DNA of 32,236 bases from an uncultured Bacteroidales bacterium (GCA_903878265.1 CAIRHD010000142.1:1-32236), one strand, 5' to 3'. Shown: positions 1 through 7,936, counted from the first letter of the stretch. Made by a program: numbers and translations. The notes: generated from the letters alone by a model not told the origin.

Positions 1-1010
1 GCATCGGAACGGTTTTCCTTGATTGCTTTGTAGTTTTTTATACACACTTCGGTTAATAAAGCCAATGTTTGCTGGCAAATCCCCGGTTCATCCGAATCAA
101 ATTTGAGCTTTACAAGGTCGCTACTCGAAATCCGTTGTACATTTACAGATGATATGGCTTTGATAGAATAATGTGGATGGCTGAAATAGAGCAATTTGTA
201 AACATAATTGGTATCGCTGCTCCCCATATAAGCTTCTAAATTTAAAACAGTATGTTCAAAATCTTCGCGGTTGACTGATGCTGGTATTGTAATTGGTAAA
301 TCGCTGGAATTAAGGTCGGAAAAAGAAAATGAGGTTACAGTATCATTTTCTATTTCTGTAGTATCCGAAGATGAAGGGGCTGTATTTTCCGCAAATTGTT
401 TGCCAACTATAAGTTCCTGCCCTACTTCCAGGTTGTTGCCTTCTAATTGGTTCATTTTGGTGATTTCGTCTACTGACAAACCATACTGTTGAGAAATTGA
501 AAATAGAGTTTCCTTTACTTTTACAGTGTGCGTTTGGTTTAGGGAGTTTTTATTTGGGGGCGAAAGATTTGTTTTTTGTTTGGCAGCAGGATGGCTTTTA
601 TCCTGCTTGCTTTCATTGTTGATATGCCTGTTAACTACCAACGACTTTACATAATTTGGAGTTGTTTTCTGCAATTTTATATACGATTCCTTCGAAATAT
701 AACGGGCATCGTACTGAGGCAGCATCAAGTGCTGAGCCAACAAGCGGATAGCAACTTCTTGCTGTGTTTCACGCGATTTTATAACATTTATCAGGTTGTC
801 GAACGCGGTGTTGGTAGCAAAAAAGCTCAATGTCTTATCCATTTCCACGCTTGATCCTGATGCAATCCCCGTATAAAGTGTTGTTTCGGAAGAATAAGTA
901 TAGGTAGGTTTTCGGGTCATGTAGGCAACCAAAGTTGCAAGCACCAAAGGCGTAAACAAGAGGATTACAAGGTTTTTCTTAACCAGCTTAATGATTTCAA
1001 TTACCTTCAT
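1..1010 (-). CDS. Wzz/GumC-like polysaccharide chain-length protein with embedded LysM domain (3' end outside window)
   Basis: The first 336 codons are visible; the gene runs off the left edge. I translated it from the minus strand starting at the ATG at 1010. Residues about 12-31 form a hydrophobic segment after a short basic start, as in Wzz-type polysaccharide co-polymerases of the inner membrane. Residues about 160-203 read as a LysM domain (HTVKVKETLFSISQQYG, then an NQLEGNNLEVGQELIVGK core), flanked by polar linkers rich in Ser, Asn and Lys. From about 250 the sequence returns to a Wzz/GumC-like fold, with a segment of the type SSSDLVKLKFDSDEPGICQQ. The family sets polymer length or links polymerisation to export; LysM binds peptidoglycan or chitin-like glycans. 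The start overlaps the end of the TolC-like gene by 14 nt, suggesting coupled translation. Any C-terminal second membrane segment or kinase domain is not visible. Confidence 0.85.
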   Translation of the reverse strand, partial: MKVIEIIKLVKKNLVILLFTPLVLATLVAYMTRKPTYTYSSETTLYTGIASGSSVEMDKTLSFFATNTAFDNLINVIKSRETQQEVAIRLLAQHLMLPQYDARYISKESYIKLQKTTPNYVKSLVVNRHINNESKQDKSHPAAKQKTNLSPPNKNSLNQTHTVKVKETLFSISQQYGLSVDEITKMNQLEGNNLEVGQELIVGKQFAENTAPSSSDTTEIENDTVTSFSFSDLNSSDLPITIPASVNREDFEHTVLNLEAYMGSSDTNYVYKLLYFSHPHYSIKAISSVNVQRISSSDLVKLKFDSDEPGICQQTLALLTEVCIKNYKAIKENRSD

Positions 1011-1773
1011 CTGTCGTAGATATTTGGTTAGTTAATTGAAAATCAATACCTACAATTTCCTCCAACACCAAATATGCGGTAAGAAAATCAGTCCGTGAAA
1101 CTTCATAATCAACCGCGGTGCGCGATGCTGCTTCCGAAAGGCGGGTGTACTCGGTTAATGGTATTACGCCATTTAAAAATTCCGTTTCCACTAATTGCAT
1201 ACTGATTTTGGAAGTTTCAAAAAATTTGGATTTTATCTTCAGCAGCCGTTGTTTTAACACCAATTCGTTGTATTGGCGTATCACCAATTGCCGTACTTCG
1301 TCGCGCTGCACTTCGGCCATTTTTTGAGCCTGTTCAACTTCAATGCCAGCCATTTTAAGTTGGTTTTTCCTGTTGACCAATTCATAAACAGGAAATTTGA
1401 AATAAACGGCACCGCCCCATTTCGTTTCAGCACGGGTAGTGGCAACAGCAGGAGGCTGAACACCACCGACATCATTTTGCGAATAATTATAGAAATTGCC
1501 ATACCGCACATCGGCAGAAAAGCCGATATTCCGCATCCATTCTATCTGGTTGGATTTCAGTTTGCAATTGTTCACTATTATCTGCAAATCCCTGAACTGT
1601 ATGTATGGGTTGTTGGCTATGGCCGAATCCATTAGCGAAGCCAAGGATGGAAGGATGCTGCCGATATCGTCCTTTAACGGATCGAAGCGCTTTTGCTGTT
1701 GTGGATGCAACCGTCCGGCAAAACCAAGTTGGAAAAGAATCAGAAGGGAAAGAATGGCTATACTTCTCGTCAT
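997..1773 (-). CDS. Short TolC-like outer-membrane protein of the polysaccharide export locus
   Basis: The 258-residue product begins with a clear signal peptide (residues 1 to about 19, MTRSIAILSLLILFQLGFA). The rest is mostly long amphipathic helix of the outer-membrane efflux (OEP/TolC) type, with segments such as LASLMDSAIANNPYIQFRDL near the front and VEQAQKMAEVQRDEVRQLV in the middle. TolC proteins are usually about 420-500 residues and contain two OEP repeats; this one has room for about one. It lies 26 nt after the sugar transferase and overlaps the Wzz-like start by 14 nt, so it is part of that operon and probably helps form the trans-envelope path for the polymer. Assignment to the TolC family is good; the exact role is inferred from context. 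Confidence 0.75.
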   Translation of the reverse strand: MTRSIAILSLLILFQLGFAGRLHPQQQKRFDPLKDDIGSILPSLASLMDSAIANNPYIQFRDLQIIVNNCKLKSNQIEWMRNIGFSADVRYGNFYNYSQNDVGGVQPPAVATTRAETKWGGAVYFKFPVYELVNRKNQLKMAGIEVEQAQKMAEVQRDEVRQLVIRQYNELVLKQRLLKIKSKFFETSKISMQLVETEFLNGVIPLTEYTRLSEAASRTAVDYEVSRTDFLTAYLVLEEIVGIDFQLTNQISTTDEGN

Positions 1774-1799
1774 ACCTGCAAAATTACAGAATTTTTGAG

Positions 1800-3068
1800 T
1801 TATACCGTATCTTTCTGGAAAAGTGCTTTAAAAGTGCGGAGTACCAGCCAGAAGTCGTACCAGAAGGAATAAGCATCCCCGATAAAGTGATCTGAATAAT
1901 CAATATCATACTTTTTGCGTTCTTCTTCCGACATATCGCCACCTTTCCCTCGGAGTTCAACCTGCCAGAGACCAGTTATTCCAGCAGGGGCTAAAAACCT
2001 CTTTGGGTTGTCCAGCCTTTCTTTTTTCTCTACTTCGTTGGCCTTATCTAAGCTATTGCTGTTACTACGGATTGGCACCCCACCGATAGTTAGTGTCTCA
2101 GCTTCATAAACTGGCAATGGGCGGTTTCCAACAACAGACATATCCCCTTTTATCACATTAATTAATTGTGGAAGTTCATCGATACTGGTATTGCGTATAA
2201 TCTTCCCGACTTTGGTAATTCGCGGGTCATTTACAATTTTTATAAATGCAGACTTCGATTTTTTAATTTCATTGTTTTGAACCGAAAACCAATATTCACA
2301 AATTGTATATGTGCCAATATGCATCAGGGGCGAACATGTTTTACCATCACTCAATTTCTCGCATTTAGGACAAGGTTTATCAAAGGCTATTTCAGTTTTT
2401 GTAGAAACAGTTGTATATTGATTTTTATCTTTCGCCAGTTTTGCCAAATCGGCATCGGCATTGATACGCATAGAACGGAGTTTATAAAAATCGAAGGTGG
2501 TTTTTCCAACCCGTTTTGATGAGTAGTAAACTTTCCCTTTAAAACCCGATTCCACCCAAATTGCTAAACAAACAATTGCTAAAAGCGGTGATAGGAAGAG
2601 TAAAGCTCCAATAGCTAATACGAGATCAAAAATGCGTTTCGTTTTGGGCATCTTGTAATCAGTACGGATTTCAGTCTCAACCGGAATTATTTTCGACCGG
2701 TAGTCTTTTAAGTACTCAATACGCCCAACTATTTGTTCTGCCGATGGTTGTGGCAGGATATAAAAATCGTCCACATGTTTCTCAAAGGCTTCTTTAATCA
2801 GTTCTTCTTTAAACTCAAAAGCCAAAAGTATAAAGCAAACCGGGTTTAATGATGGGAGATTTCTGACCCACTCAAACATCTTTGCCCATTCCCCTCCCGA
2901 AAAAATAGCCTCACAGAGAATTGCATCAGGTATTGAATCTGATTTAAGACGATTCTCGGCAGCAAGAATATTGCCCTTTACTTCTAATGATATTTTATTG
3001 TTGGCCTGCAATGCAGCAACCGTTTCGGCAGAATTGCCAATATATACTATTTTAAGTGCGTTTTCCAT
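1800..3068 (-). CDS. Polyprenyl-phosphate sugar-phosphate transferase with N-terminal pseudo-receiver and four-Cys insert (copy 1)
   Basis: This 422-residue initiating transferase (PF02397-type, WcaJ/PglC superfamily) moves a sugar phosphate from a UDP-sugar to undecaprenyl phosphate at the inner membrane. Family landmarks: a hydrophobic re-entrant or membrane segment at about 146-172 after KRIFD, KLRSM (196-200), DPRITKVGK (281-289), the catalytic DELPQ (297-301) with GDMSVVGNRPL (308-318), and PAGITGLWQV (361-370). Residues 1 to about 125 resemble a receiver domain, but the phospho-Asp position reads Glu (PDAILCE, E53), the acidic pair is absent (IVYIGNS) and the conserved Lys is lost (FYILPQP). 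Between KLRSM and DPR lies an insert with Cys 233, 236, 245 and 257 (C-x2-C-x8-C-x11-C), resembling a metal-binding ribbon. It sits 64 nt after a stand-alone receiver gene. A close paralogue lies at 3843-5024. Confidence 0.9.
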   Translation of the reverse strand: MENALKIVYIGNSAETVAALQANNKISLEVKGNILAAENRLKSDSIPDAILCEAIFSGGEWAKMFEWVRNLPSLNPVCFILLAFEFKEELIKEAFEKHVDDFYILPQPSAEQIVGRIEYLKDYRSKIIPVETEIRTDYKMPKTKRIFDLVLAIGALLFLSPLLAIVCLAIWVESGFKGKVYYSSKRVGKTTFDFYKLRSMRINADADLAKLAKDKNQYTTVSTKTEIAFDKPCPKCEKLSDGKTCSPLMHIGTYTICEYWFSVQNNEIKKSKSAFIKIVNDPRITKVGKIIRNTSIDELPQLINVIKGDMSVVGNRPLPVYEAETLTIGGVPIRSNSNSLDKANEVEKKERLDNPKRFLAPAGITGLWQVELRGKGGDMSEEERKKYDIDYSDHFIGDAYSFWYDFWLVLRTFKALFQKDTV

Positions 3069-3132
3069 AATTTATTTGGTTAACGATTTGTTGTAGAAAA
3101 AAACAGGGGTAATCGGTTTGAGAGCTATCAAT

Positions 3133-3525
3133 TTACCATTTTTTTGCAAAATGTATTGGTTCCAAGTTCTTTTTTAAAATCTCATCCAGTTCTTCTGGAT
3201 TGAACGGTTTGGTTAAAAAGTCCTGTGCGCCATTTTTATAACAATCTATGCGGGCCTTAGTACTTTCAACGCCCGATAGCATAACAACGGGAGTATGTTT
3301 GGTGTAACCACGCTCACGTAACTTTTTAACAAACTCGAACCCATCCATTTTAGGCATTTGAATGTCGCAAATAATCAAATCGGGAGGCAGATTGGTTTCA
3401 AGCCAGTCTAGTGCTTCCAAACCATCACTTTTGGTAAAAACGTCGTATTTTTTTGAAAGGAAACTTTCTAAAAGAAGCCGGATACTTCTTTCATCGTCTA
3501 TGGCCAGAATTCTACTTTTACTCAT
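3133..3525 (-). CDS. Stand-alone receiver-domain response regulator (copy 1)
   Basis: The 130 residues form a single CheY-type receiver with no output domain. All key residues are present: acidic pair D10/D11, phospho-acceptor D54 in PDLIICDIQMPKMDG, Ser84 at the switch position and Lys106 in FLTKPFNPEEL. A short tail after the domain, EPIHFAKKW, resembles NPIHYNIKW in the second copy, so the tail may be a docking element specific to this pair. The gene is first in the minus-strand unit that continues into transferase copy 1, the TolC-like protein and the Wzz-like protein. A perfect Bacteroidota -7 element lies 61 nt before the start. Regulation by protein contact, possibly with the adjacent transferase, is inferred from the lack of a DNA-binding domain and from gene order. 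Confidence 0.93.
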   Translation of the reverse strand: MSKSRILAIDDERSIRLLLESFLSKKYDVFTKSDGLEALDWLETNLPPDLIICDIQMPKMDGFEFVKKLRERGYTKHTPVVMLSGVESTKARIDCYKNGAQDFLTKPFNPEELDEILKKNLEPIHFAKKW

Positions 3526-3842
3526 TGATTTGATATTTAGAGTTATTGTATTTTGTTATTTATTTTTTCTCTTAGGTTCAGGGTCGCAAAAGTAATCTGT
3601 CATATAACTTATTGCTTTTCTAAAGCCCATTGCTCAACATTCGTATCACAAAACTTGTTTTCGCTTTACAAATTTTAGCATTTTGCATATCTTAATTTGA
3701 TTACTATGGAACATTTTAGAAATAAAATTTGATTAGCATTTTTAATTTTCTGTTGGTTTTCAACAGTTTGTCAAGTAATTCCATCCAACATTGTAAGGAG
3801 TAAATATACAACATTCTGCAATATGGTTCTGATAATTTTATT
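3526..3842. other. Intergenic spacer between the two receiver-transferase cassettes
   Basis: This 317-nt AT-rich spacer lies after transferase copy 2 and before receiver copy 1, both on the minus strand. It contains a candidate promoter at 3587-3594. A small perfect inverted repeat, CTGTTG (3750-3755) and CAACAG (3761-3766), has no strong T-run and is at best a weak terminator for copy 2. I see no gene. Confidence 0.6.
3587..3594 (-). promoter_or_regulatory. Candidate Bacteroidota -7 promoter element (TACTTTTG) for the receiver-1 operon
   Basis: On the minus strand the sequence reads TACTTTTGC, a perfect match to TAnnTTTG, about 61 nt before the receiver start. I did not find a TTTG -33 box at 19-22 nt spacing, so this is a half-match. 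Confidence 0.45.
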
Positions 3843-5024
3843 TCACTTTACTGAAAAACGCCTTAAAAGCAGCCGGAAATCGTACCAAAAGGAGTAGTTG
3901 TTGCCTATAAAGTGGTCAGAATAAGTAACATCAATCATGTTGCGATCAGCTTCCGTAACATCTCCTTGGCGAAATAAAACCTGATAAAGCCCGGTCATAC
4001 CAGCCGGGGCAAGAAAACGCCTAGACATTTCACCCATCGAAAGCTGTTCTGCTTTGTAGATTGGCAGTGGTAAGTTGCCGACAATAGACATATCGCCTTT
4101 TAACACATTGATTAATTGCGGTAGCCTGTCGATTCCTGTTTGGCGGATAATCTTGCCTACTTTGGTAACACGCGGATCATTGGTGTTTTTAAGTAAGTCA
4201 AGCCTTGCATTAGATGCTTCCTTGGTTTGTACCGAGTACCAATACTCACAAATTCTGTTTGTTCCTACAAATATCAGAGGAGAACAGAACGTGTTGGCCC
4301 GCAACTGACTGCATTTTGGGCAGGTTCTTTCAAAGTCAATTTGCAAATTCTCCGATCTGTATTTATTCCCGTTACTAGGTGCTGAAGGCCGGGCTGATTG
4401 GGAATCGGCATCTTGGCGCATAGAACGGAATTTGAGATAATCAAAGATTCGACTACCAGTGCCAATACGTCTTGTAACAAACAAAACGCTTCCCTTCGAT
4501 TCGAGCTTTATGGCCACTGCAATAAGCAGCAACAAAGGTGAAAGTGCCATCAAAGCTACCAAAGCTACAATTATATCAAAAATCCGTTTCGATCCCGGCA
4601 TTGAGTAGGAAATTTCGCGGCTTAGCTCCGGCTCAATAGGTTTTAGCTTCTTACGGTATTCCCGTAAAAACAGGATCCTGTTAATCAAGCCGTCAAGTGG
4701 AGGCAACGGAATCAGATAAAAATCATCAATACGTTTGCCTATTGCTTCTTTATACAATTCTTCCTTAAATACAGTATCCAAAAGCAAAAAGCAAATGCTG
4801 TCCAAATCACGCCTCTTCCGCACCCATTCGTGCATGGCAAGTCCATCGCCTCCCGATATTGTCATTTCACAAAGTATGGCATCAGGCATTTGGCCTGATT
4901 TAAGGTAGTTTTCGGCAGCAAGCACATTGCCCTGCACGGTAAGCGATATCCATTTTTCGGATCGCAAAGCAGTTATTGCTTCGGTCGAATTTCCAATATA
5001 AACTATCCTAAGCGCATTTTCCAT
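3843..5024 (-). CDS. Divergent polyprenyl-phosphate sugar-phosphate transferase paralogue with pseudo-receiver and four-Cys insert (copy 2)
   Basis: The 393-residue paralogue of the 1800-3068 product has the same three-part build. The N-terminal receiver-like domain again has Glu at the phospho-site (PDAILCE, E53). A hydrophobic segment lies at about 148-172, and the insert has Cys 235, 238, 247 and 259 with spacing identical to copy 1. KFRSM, DPRVTKVGK, LPQLINVLKGDMS and PAGMTGLYQV are kept. Two catalytic-site positions differ: DELPQ is DRLPQ (D299, R300), and the Arg of VGxRPL is Leu (VGNLPL). In PglC-type enzymes the Asp-Glu dyad is catalytic, so copy 2 may be inactive, altered or regulatory. 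I chose the ATG at 5024 because it aligns with MENAL of copy 1; an in-frame ATG five codons upstream (5039) is possible. It sits 62 nt after its own receiver gene. Confidence 0.88.
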   Translation of the reverse strand: MENALRIVYIGNSTEAITALRSEKWISLTVQGNVLAAENYLKSGQMPDAILCEMTISGGDGLAMHEWVRKRRDLDSICFLLLDTVFKEELYKEAIGKRIDDFYLIPLPPLDGLINRILFLREYRKKLKPIEPELSREISYSMPGSKRIFDIIVALVALMALSPLLLLIAVAIKLESKGSVLFVTRRIGTGSRIFDYLKFRSMRQDADSQSARPSAPSNGNKYRSENLQIDFERTCPKCSQLRANTFCSPLIFVGTNRICEYWYSVQTKEASNARLDLLKNTNDPRVTKVGKIIRQTGIDRLPQLINVLKGDMSIVGNLPLPIYKAEQLSMGEMSRRFLAPAGMTGLYQVLFRQGDVTEADRNMIDVTYSDHFIGNNYSFWYDFRLLLRRFSVK

Positions 5025-5086
5025 AAACAGTAAGCTCAATCAGGTTCAAGTGTAAACCATTTTAGTTAAGCAAATTAACCAAACAG

Positions 5087-5482
5087 CTACCATTTTATGT
5101 TGTAATGGATTGGGTTTAAGTTCTTTTTTATTATTTCGTGCAATTCCTCGGGATTGAATGGCTTTACCAGAAAATCCTGTGCACCAAGTTTGTAACATTT
5201 CACCCGCTCCTTGCTGTTTTCAACACCTGAAAGCATCACAACGGGAGTATTTTTGGTATGGACACGTTCGCGTACCTTTTGCACAAAGGTATATCCATCC
5301 ATATTTGGCATCTGCACATCACAAATAATAAGGTCGGGCAAATTGGTTTCAAGCTCTTCCAGGGCTTTTACCCCATCCTCCATTGAAACAACTTCATAAC
5401 CAATCTTTTCACTACCAAGAAAACTTGACAAAAGGAGTCGGATGCTTTTTTCATCATCTATAATCAGGATTTTTGGCTTCAT
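5087..5482 (-). CDS. Stand-alone receiver-domain response regulator (copy 2)
   Basis: This 131-residue single-domain receiver is closely similar to the product of 3133-3525. Visible landmarks are D9/D10, phospho-acceptor D55 in PDLIICDVQMPNMDG, Ser85 and Lys107 in FLVKPFNPEEL, so it should be phosphorylatable. It ends in NPIHYNIKW, matching the tail of copy 1. It is followed after 62 nt by transferase copy 2, repeating the receiver-then-transferase order. The upstream region is a 585-nt divergent spacer shared with the plus-strand biosynthetic genes. There is no DNA-binding domain, so output is likely protein-protein, perhaps on the adjacent transferase (inference). Confidence 0.93.
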   Translation of the reverse strand: MKPKILIIDDEKSIRLLLSSFLGSEKIGYEVVSMEDGVKALEELETNLPDLIICDVQMPNMDGYTFVQKVRERVHTKNTPVVMLSGVENSKERVKCYKLGAQDFLVKPFNPEELHEIIKKNLNPIHYNIKW

Positions 5483-6067
5483 ATTTTTAGTGTTATTGTT
5501 TTAGGATTATTGTTTAACTCTCTTTTTTAAAATGACCATTGACTTTCGTTAGCCGGAATAATTATTTTAGCTGTAAAGTTCCATTTTTTTCTGAACAACA
5601 CAATTTAATCTGAGATTTTATCTGAAAAAAAATTAGGCCACGACAAGCTGTTTTGGCCCAAGCTCATCTTTTATTCATTTATATTTTCGGAAAATGTAAT
5701 ACAAATCGACCAAAAAATTTCGATATTCTATGATAATCAGCTGATTATCTTCAGGTGAGTGTATCAAAATTTAGAATGATAAATATATGGAATTTTTTGA
5801 AAAAAATAATATTTATTTTGTTGGTTGATTTTAAAATTGAATTAGTTTAGCACCTTACTTTTTTAGTCAAATGCAATAGACTAATGAAAAAAACTCGGGC
5901 ATTTTTTATACCAATTTGCACCTAACAATTCTCCAATAAGCAGATTTCTTGACCCTACGGTTACAGTCGCTGCAAATATAATACAAGCCTTTTTTCAAGC
6001 GGATACAAAGTGTATTACCTTCATAATCGAAATTCTCGGTCAAATTTAACTTTAAAAAAAAACAAGT
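5483..6067. other. Divergent AT-rich regulatory spacer
   Basis: This 585-nt spacer separates the minus-strand receiver-2 gene from the plus-strand asparagine-synthetase-like gene. It is AT-rich, contains no convincing gene, and holds an 18-bp perfect palindrome at 5732-5749. On the minus strand a TATATTTG sequence (5973-5980) matches the -7 consensus, but no -33 box sits at the right distance and it lies about 490 nt from the receiver start. Promoters for both directions should be here, but I cannot fix them. Confidence 0.6.
5732..5749. promoter_or_regulatory. Perfect 18-bp palindrome, candidate operator
   Basis: The sequence is GATAATCAGCTGATTATC, two 9-nt half-sites with no spacer and a perfect dyad. 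Its place in the divergent spacer fits a dimeric regulator site. I saw no second copy in the window. Confidence 0.45.
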
Positions 6068-7936
6068 ATGGAAACAGAAACAAGCTTGAACACAGGTGCA
6101 ATTTATGGGATGTTTTCGCAAAATGCTGAAATAAAGGATTTGCTGAAAACCGAACCCGGAAATTATACCGTAAATGGCAACATTTACAACAAAGCCTACT
6201 TAATGGCAAAGCGTGGCGGGAAAACGCTTTTCCTGTCCGAAAAGATCTATAACAAAGAAGAAATCCGGCAAAGGCTGAACTTTACTGCCGGGAATGCCGC
6301 CGAACTTATATTTGAACTTATTGAACGCGAGGGGGTTATGGGCTGTAGATTGCTGAATGGCAAATTCACCATTATTTTGACCGAAAACGAAAAGACAACT
6401 TTCATCCGCGACCGCAACGGCGAAGGCAAGATGATATATTTTACCAAGGATTTTTTTACCGATTCGTACCATGGCTTGTTCCAGTTTAAAAACTTTAAAG
6501 CAGAACCTGACATGACCGGGATTGCAACTTTTTTGAAAATCGGTTACATCCCAGCACCAGTTACATCGTTGGCGGGCGTTAGCAAGGTGCCGGCAGGCGA
6601 GATACTTTATGCAACTAAAGAAGGATTCAGGTTCGAGAAACTTTTTGGATACGATGAAATCATACATGCCGAACGCAAAGCGATTCCGCTTCAGGAAGCT
6701 ATTGAAACGTATAGCGACCTATTGAAAAAATCGCTGAACATGCGCATCGGCGATGTTGACACTGTTGGTGTTTTGTTGAGTGGAGGCTACGATTCGGGCG
6801 GGAACATTGCCATGACCCGCAATGTTTTTCCAGGCAAAATAAAAACGTATTCCATTGGATTTAAAGATAATCCAGCCTCAGAACTTCCGTATGCCCGAAT
6901 GATGGCCGAACAGTACGGGGCAGATCATCATGAATATGTGATGGATGGCACCGAAATTGAGTTTATGCCCGAAATTATAGATGCTTTAGGCGATCCGTTC
7001 TCCGAATCGGGTTTCATGCTGAACCATTCGGTGATGAAAATGGTAAGCAACGAAAATCTACCCGTTACCATTGGTGGCGATGGCAACGACCAATATTTTG
7101 GCGCTGGCATACGCGAAACGGCCTTGCATTATAAAATGAAAAAATATGGGATCGCGCCTTTTTCTACCCTTTTCGACAATTTGAGCAGCAACAGTTTTTT
7201 CGACAAGGACGATTTGGCTTTCAGGGTCAGGTATCAAAACCAGAAAATCCTGAAGGTGATGGAACCCGAAACATTTGGTTTCCCCGATTTTCAATTAAAA
7301 AAGATAATTCCGCTAAAGTCCATCGCACCGCACAGCTACTTAAGTGTTATTCCTGATAAATACAGCAGCTACGAAGAGCTTTTCCTGCAGCGCAATTATT
7401 ACCTCCACCTGCAACATTCGGTGAACGAGGTTATCCTTTTCAAGGCATCACGAATGTCTGAGTATTTCAATGTGAACCTCACTTTTTCCTATACCGACCT
7501 TGAAATTTATAATTTCCTGCAACATATACCAATAAACCTGCGTGCCAAAGGAACTGTTGACGAATGTGTTAAAGGAAAAGGCGTTGCCAAATTCATACAC
7601 AAGCAATTGGTAAAACCTATGCTTCCCGATGCCGTTACCAACCGCCCAAAACAAGGTGGGTTTTCCCCACTCGAAATCTTTTTTAATACAGTCGAACGCA
7701 GAAAAGCTATCTATAAATATATAAAGAACTCGGCTTTTGCCAATACGCTCAACAAGAACAATTTCCTCAACGAGTTCTTTGATCAGTACGAAGCTCTTGC
7801 AAGCGGAAAATCATATTGGTTCTGGTACAAACAAGTAAAATCGAACCAGCTCATCAACTTGCTTATCATCGCACTCTGGTGGGATAGGATAATTGAAAAC
7901 AAGAAATCATCCTACCTCTCAGACTATCTGGCTTAA
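6068..7936 (+). CDS. Asparagine-synthetase-like amide ligase lacking the glutaminase cysteine
   Basis: The 622-residue protein has the AsnB layout. A degenerate N-terminal Ntn-type domain occupies roughly residues 10-195. An ATP-pyrophosphatase synthetase domain follows, with the PP-loop SGGYDS (238-243) and GGDGND (336-341). AsnB enzymes need Cys2 as the glutaminase nucleophile; here the start is METETSLN and no equivalent Cys follows, so glutamine hydrolysis is not expected. It may use free ammonia or another amine. AsnB-like proteins of this kind occur in polysaccharide clusters and could amidate a uronic acid or other sugar carboxylate, which would fit the neighbouring UDP-glucuronate genes (inference). 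The gene starts 585 nt from the divergent receiver gene and ends 153 nt before ugd. Confidence 0.82.
   Translation: METETSLNTGAIYGMFSQNAEIKDLLKTEPGNYTVNGNIYNKAYLMAKRGGKTLFLSEKIYNKEEIRQRLNFTAGNAAELIFELIEREGVMGCRLLNGKFTIILTENEKTTFIRDRNGEGKMIYFTKDFFTDSYHGLFQFKNFKAEPDMTGIATFLKIGYIPAPVTSLAGVSKVPAGEILYATKEGFRFEKLFGYDEIIHAERKAIPLQEAIETYSDLLKKSLNMRIGDVDTVGVLLSGGYDSGGNIAMTRNVFPGKIKTYSIGFKDNPASELPYARMMAEQYGADHHEYVMDGTEIEFMPEIIDALGDPFSESGFMLNHSVMKMVSNENLPVTIGGDGNDQYFGAGIRETALHYKMKKYGIAPFSTLFDNLSSNSFFDKDDLAFRVRYQNQKILKVMEPETFGFPDFQLKKIIPLKSIAPHSYLSVIPDKYSSYEELFLQRNYYLHLQHSVNEVILFKASRMSEYFNVNLTFSYTDLEIYNFLQHIPINLRAKGTVDECVKGKGVAKFIHKQLVKPMLPDAVTNRPKQGGFSPLEIFFNTVERRKAIYKYIKNSAFANTLNKNNFLNEFFDQYEALASGKSYWFWYKQVKSNQLINLLIIALWWDRIIENKKSSYLSDYLA

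Noticed and set aside
271-854. Two plus-strand open frames near the left edge
   Set aside because: Both are antisense to the Wzz-LysM gene, which has convincing domains.
3750-3766. CTGTTG/CAACAG hairpin as terminator for transferase copy 2
   Set aside because: The 6-bp stem has no T-run in the required direction.
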